Below, in pieces: positions 14,400-16,036 of a stretch of DNA of 16,036 nucleotides. The notes under the pieces were generated by a model. The model had not been told where the DNA came from. It made no database searches and saw only the letters and a list, made by a program, of their open reading frames with translations. Position 1 is the stretch's first letter. The number at the start of each line of letters is the position of its first letter. Source of the stretch: SIG78 sp045587205 (lineage in GTDB: Bacteria; Verrucomicrobiota; Lentisphaeria; Victivallales; Victivallaceae); NCBI GenBank assembly GCA_045587205.1, contig JAZNBV010000018.1, positions 1 to 16,036 of the forward strand, written 5' to 3'. Both the position numbers and the translations under genes were made by a program.

Positions 14400-15833
14400 T
14401 TATTTGCCGATATTGATCTTCATTGTCCAGATATCCCAGACCAGACCGCGGTTGGAGCGGAAGAATACAGTTTGACCATCCGGACCGAAAACCGGTTTGT
14501 CATCGTGAGAACCGTTGGTGGTCAACTGGGTGAGATTGCCGCCGTCTGCATCCATAATATAAATGTCATAGTTGTGTTTGCCTTTGAGCAGAGAACGGTT
14601 GCTGGCAAAGATGATCTTTTTACCGTCAATTGACCAGCGGGCGTCAATGTCGTTGAAATCCCCGCTTCCGACAGAAAGCTGAGTCTGATTGCCACCATCA
14701 GCATCGCAAACCCAAATACGCGCTTTATTCTTTTTTACATCGCCTTTGATATACAGCAGTTTTGAACCGTTGGGACTCCACTGGGGAGCATTACCTTCGG
14801 TGAGCTGTTCCGGCATACCGCCGTTGGCAGGTTTGTTCCAGATGTAAGCCGGAGCGGTACTGCCGGGAAGAACGGCTGCATAGTAAATGTGTTCAGTACG
14901 GGGTTTGAGAGCAGGGGCATAATCAGCAGTATTCCCCATTGTGACTGTGCGCAAACCGCCTTTGCCGTTCAAGCGGAGATTCCAGATACCCAAACGACCA
15001 TTACGGGTAGTTGAAAAATAAAGGGTGCTTCCATCAACGGATGGATTGGGATGAATGTCAAAATAATCTCCTTGGGTAACTGCTTTACGGGGAGCTCCGG
15101 CTATACTGGTGTTGAGCTGCCAGATATTGGAACGGTATTCAGTTTTATTTTTTACTGTAAGTTCTTCCAGAATACTGGTAACCAGGGTTTTACCATCCGG
15201 CAGCAAGCTGAAACTCAGAATAAATTCAGTCTGGGACTGGTTGGTGAGTTTTTTGCAGGAAGAAACATTGGGAGAGTGTTCTCCGATATCAGTATCAGAA
15301 TAAATCGGTTCACTGGTGACCGTAATTCCATCGGTGGTTGGTACAAGATCAAGAATCCGGCGTCCGGAGCCATCCTGCTCCATAGTCAATGTTACATCAA
15401 CAGGAGTATCTGGTTTTACAGTCATTTTAGCCGGAAGCCAACCTTTTTTGCGCACTTCCAACACAGTTGCGCCGGAATCGCTCATTGCAACGGCTTCTGC
15501 CGGTGTTTTGCCAACCAATTCGCCGTTGACATACACATCCGCTCCGGTAGGATTGGATTTGACATTAAATTCACGATCCAGGACTATGTTGATCGTATTG
15601 GGGGAATCAAAAGTAACATTGACTGTTTTGCTTGCATATCCTTCTTTGGAAATAGCAACTTTTTGGGCTTTGAAGAGATTAACCTCTATTGTCGCAGGAG
15701 TCATCCCAAGCGATTGTCCTTCGCTGCGGGCATTTGCACCTGCGGGTGTACTGTTGATAGATACGTTCTTGCAACCGGCAAGACCGATAAACAAAGCAAG
15801 AGCTGTTGTACCGATGATTTCTTTTCTCATCAT
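14400..15833 (-). CDS. PEGA-domain and TolB-like beta-propeller lipoprotein
   Basis: A 477-residue lipoprotein. The lipobox is L18-A19-G20-C21. Residues 22-about 88 and 88-about 152 are two PEGA domains, each with the typical STPAGA/SNPTGADVYVNGELVGKTP turn and a closing KKGW or KEGY. From about 185 to 477 a PD40/WD40-like beta-propeller follows, with repeats such as HPNPSVDGSTLYFSTTRNG, APQWSPNGSKLLYI, DARWSIDGKKIIFASNRS and KPVFGPDGQTVFFRSNRG, and intervening IWVCDADGGN and IYIMDADGGN. This resembles TolB-type propellers, suggesting a scaffold for envelope complexes or cell-wall interaction. Two ATGs are adjacent (15833 and 15830). AAGG is only about five bases from the first and eight from the second, so 15830 is equally likely. 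It is the first gene of the envelope operon. Confidence 0.88.
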   Translation of the reverse strand: MMRKEIIGTTALALFIGLAGCKNVSINSTPAGANARSEGQSLGMTPATIEVNLFKAQKVAISKEGYASKTVNVTFDSPNTINIVLDREFNVKSNPTGADVYVNGELVGKTPAEAVAMSDSGATVLEVRKKGWLPAKMTVKPDTPVDVTLTMEQDGSGRRILDLVPTTDGITVTSEPIYSDTDIGEHSPNVSSCKKLTNQSQTEFILSFSLLPDGKTLVTSILEELTVKNKTEYRSNIWQLNTSIAGAPRKAVTQGDYFDIHPNPSVDGSTLYFSTTRNGRLGIWNLRLNGKGGLRTVTMGNTADYAPALKPRTEHIYYAAVLPGSTAPAYIWNKPANGGMPEQLTEGNAPQWSPNGSKLLYIKGDVKKNKARIWVCDADGGNQTQLSVGSGDFNDIDARWSIDGKKIIFASNRSLLKGKHNYDIYIMDADGGNLTQLTTNGSHDDKPVFGPDGQTVFFRSNRGLVWDIWTMKINIGK

Positions 15834-15862
15834 TTTACCTTTCTATTTATTTTTTTTGTTAA

Positions 15863-15880
15863 TGTCGGCAAATTCCGACG
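15863..15880. promoter_or_regulatory. Short hairpin in the leader of the PEGA gene
   Basis: GTCGG (15864-15868) and CCGAC (15875-15879) pair around a six-base loop, with a possible extra wobble pair. The hairpin lies about 30 bases before the PEGA gene start and, on the minus strand, is followed by an A-rich, not T-rich, run, so it is not a terminator. Function unknown. Confidence 0.35.
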
Positions 15881-15902
15881 GGTTAAATTTTCAATAATCA
15901 AA

Positions 15903-16030
15903 ACCACCGGCTTAGCCGGTGGTATGCACCACGCCTTCAAGGCGATGGTACCGGCAGCCCGACACGGGCTCTGAATGGGTTCGCCTCACGCAACTATTTT
16001 TCAAGCTACCGCTGAAGCGGTGGCTTTTTT
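15903..16030. mobile_element. Candidate IS200/IS605-type end, miniature element or associated structured RNA
   Basis: Four hairpins follow one another with little space. H1 is ACCACCGGC-TTA-GCCGGTGGT (15903-15923). H2 spans 15928-15949 (CGCCT/AGGCG, bulged A, then ACCA/TGGT). H3 is AGCCCG-ACA-CGGGCT (15956-15970). H4 spans 16004-16025 (nine pairs, TGAA loop). H1 and H4 share the core CGGTGG on the same strand, as expected if one Y1 transposase recognises subterminal hairpins at both ends. The whole also looks like a folded RNA; GCCGGT (15915-15920) could alternatively pair with ACCGGC (15950-15955). No transposase is visible, and the element reaches the window edge. Alternatives are a TnpB/IscB-associated guide-type RNA read on the minus strand, or a stand-alone RNA read on the plus strand. 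Confidence 0.45.
16004..16030 (+). terminator. Intrinsic terminator
   Basis: AGCTACCGC and GCGGTGGCT form nine pairs (one wobble) with a TGAA loop, directly followed by a run of T residues to 16030. It would end a plus-strand transcript passing through the hairpin cluster, or protect whatever lies to the right from outside transcription. Confidence 0.65.
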
Positions 16031-16036
16031 GCTTAA

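Noticed and set aside
15051..15974. 307-codon plus-strand reading frame
   Set aside because: It lies almost wholly opposite the PEGA/propeller gene, whose domains are clear. It has no recognisable domain and ends inside the hairpin cluster.
15912..16036. Open minus-strand frame running in from the window edge to a stop at about 15912
   Set aside because: It passes through all four hairpins and its residues match no recognisable transposase C-terminus. Structured non-coding sequence explains it better, though the edge prevents certainty.

Overview
The window looks like a chromosomal segment of a Lentisphaerota-type bacterium (Victivallis-like), or a close relative in the Planctomycetota-Verrucomicrobiota-Lentisphaerota group. 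This is an inference from gene content: a prepilin-type N-terminus of the FTLIELLVVIAIIAI kind joined to a C-terminal H-X9-DG motif, a very large secreted DUF4838 protein, a LacI-type regulator beside secreted glycosidase-like proteins, and several lipoproteins. No rRNA, tRNA or CRISPR array is visible.

Region 1 (1-1458): a secreted protein with two thioredoxin folds on the minus strand, preceded by a good -10 box. Region 2 (1459-10095): a carbohydrate-related locus built around a divergent control region (4402-4707). To the left runs a 980-residue secreted DUF4838 protein. To the right runs a tight four-gene unit: LacI-type repressor, pseudopilin-like H-X9-DG protein, small secreted protein, and a 957-residue secreted glycoside-hydrolase-like protein. 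Both large proteins carry a C-x-C-x2-C motif. Similar operator-like palindromes lie just downstream of the predicted start point on both sides, so the regulator probably controls itself and both arms. The right arm ends in a strong bidirectional terminator shared with the convergent gene.

Region 3 (10096-11221): a cytoplasmic calcineurin-type metallophosphoesterase with its own leader. Region 4 (11222-15833): a minus-strand cell-envelope operon, in order of transcription: PEGA plus beta-propeller lipoprotein, DUF4282 membrane protein, a pair of overlapping RNA hairpins, an unrecognised 617-residue lipoprotein, and an M48 metallopeptidase lipoprotein. The 617-residue lipoprotein has an abrupt base-composition break: its N-terminal part is near 50% GC and its C-terminal part near 26% in the stretches counted. 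This suggests a swapped or acquired C-terminal module.

Region 5 (15834-16036): non-coding DNA with four successive hairpins and an intrinsic terminator. It resembles an end of, or a miniature derivative of, an IS200/IS605-type element, or its associated structured RNA. It runs into the window edge.

Four starts were placed at a downstream ATG with a proper Shine-Dalgarno instead of the longest reading frame: 6542, 7137, 11028 (minus) and 12013 (minus).
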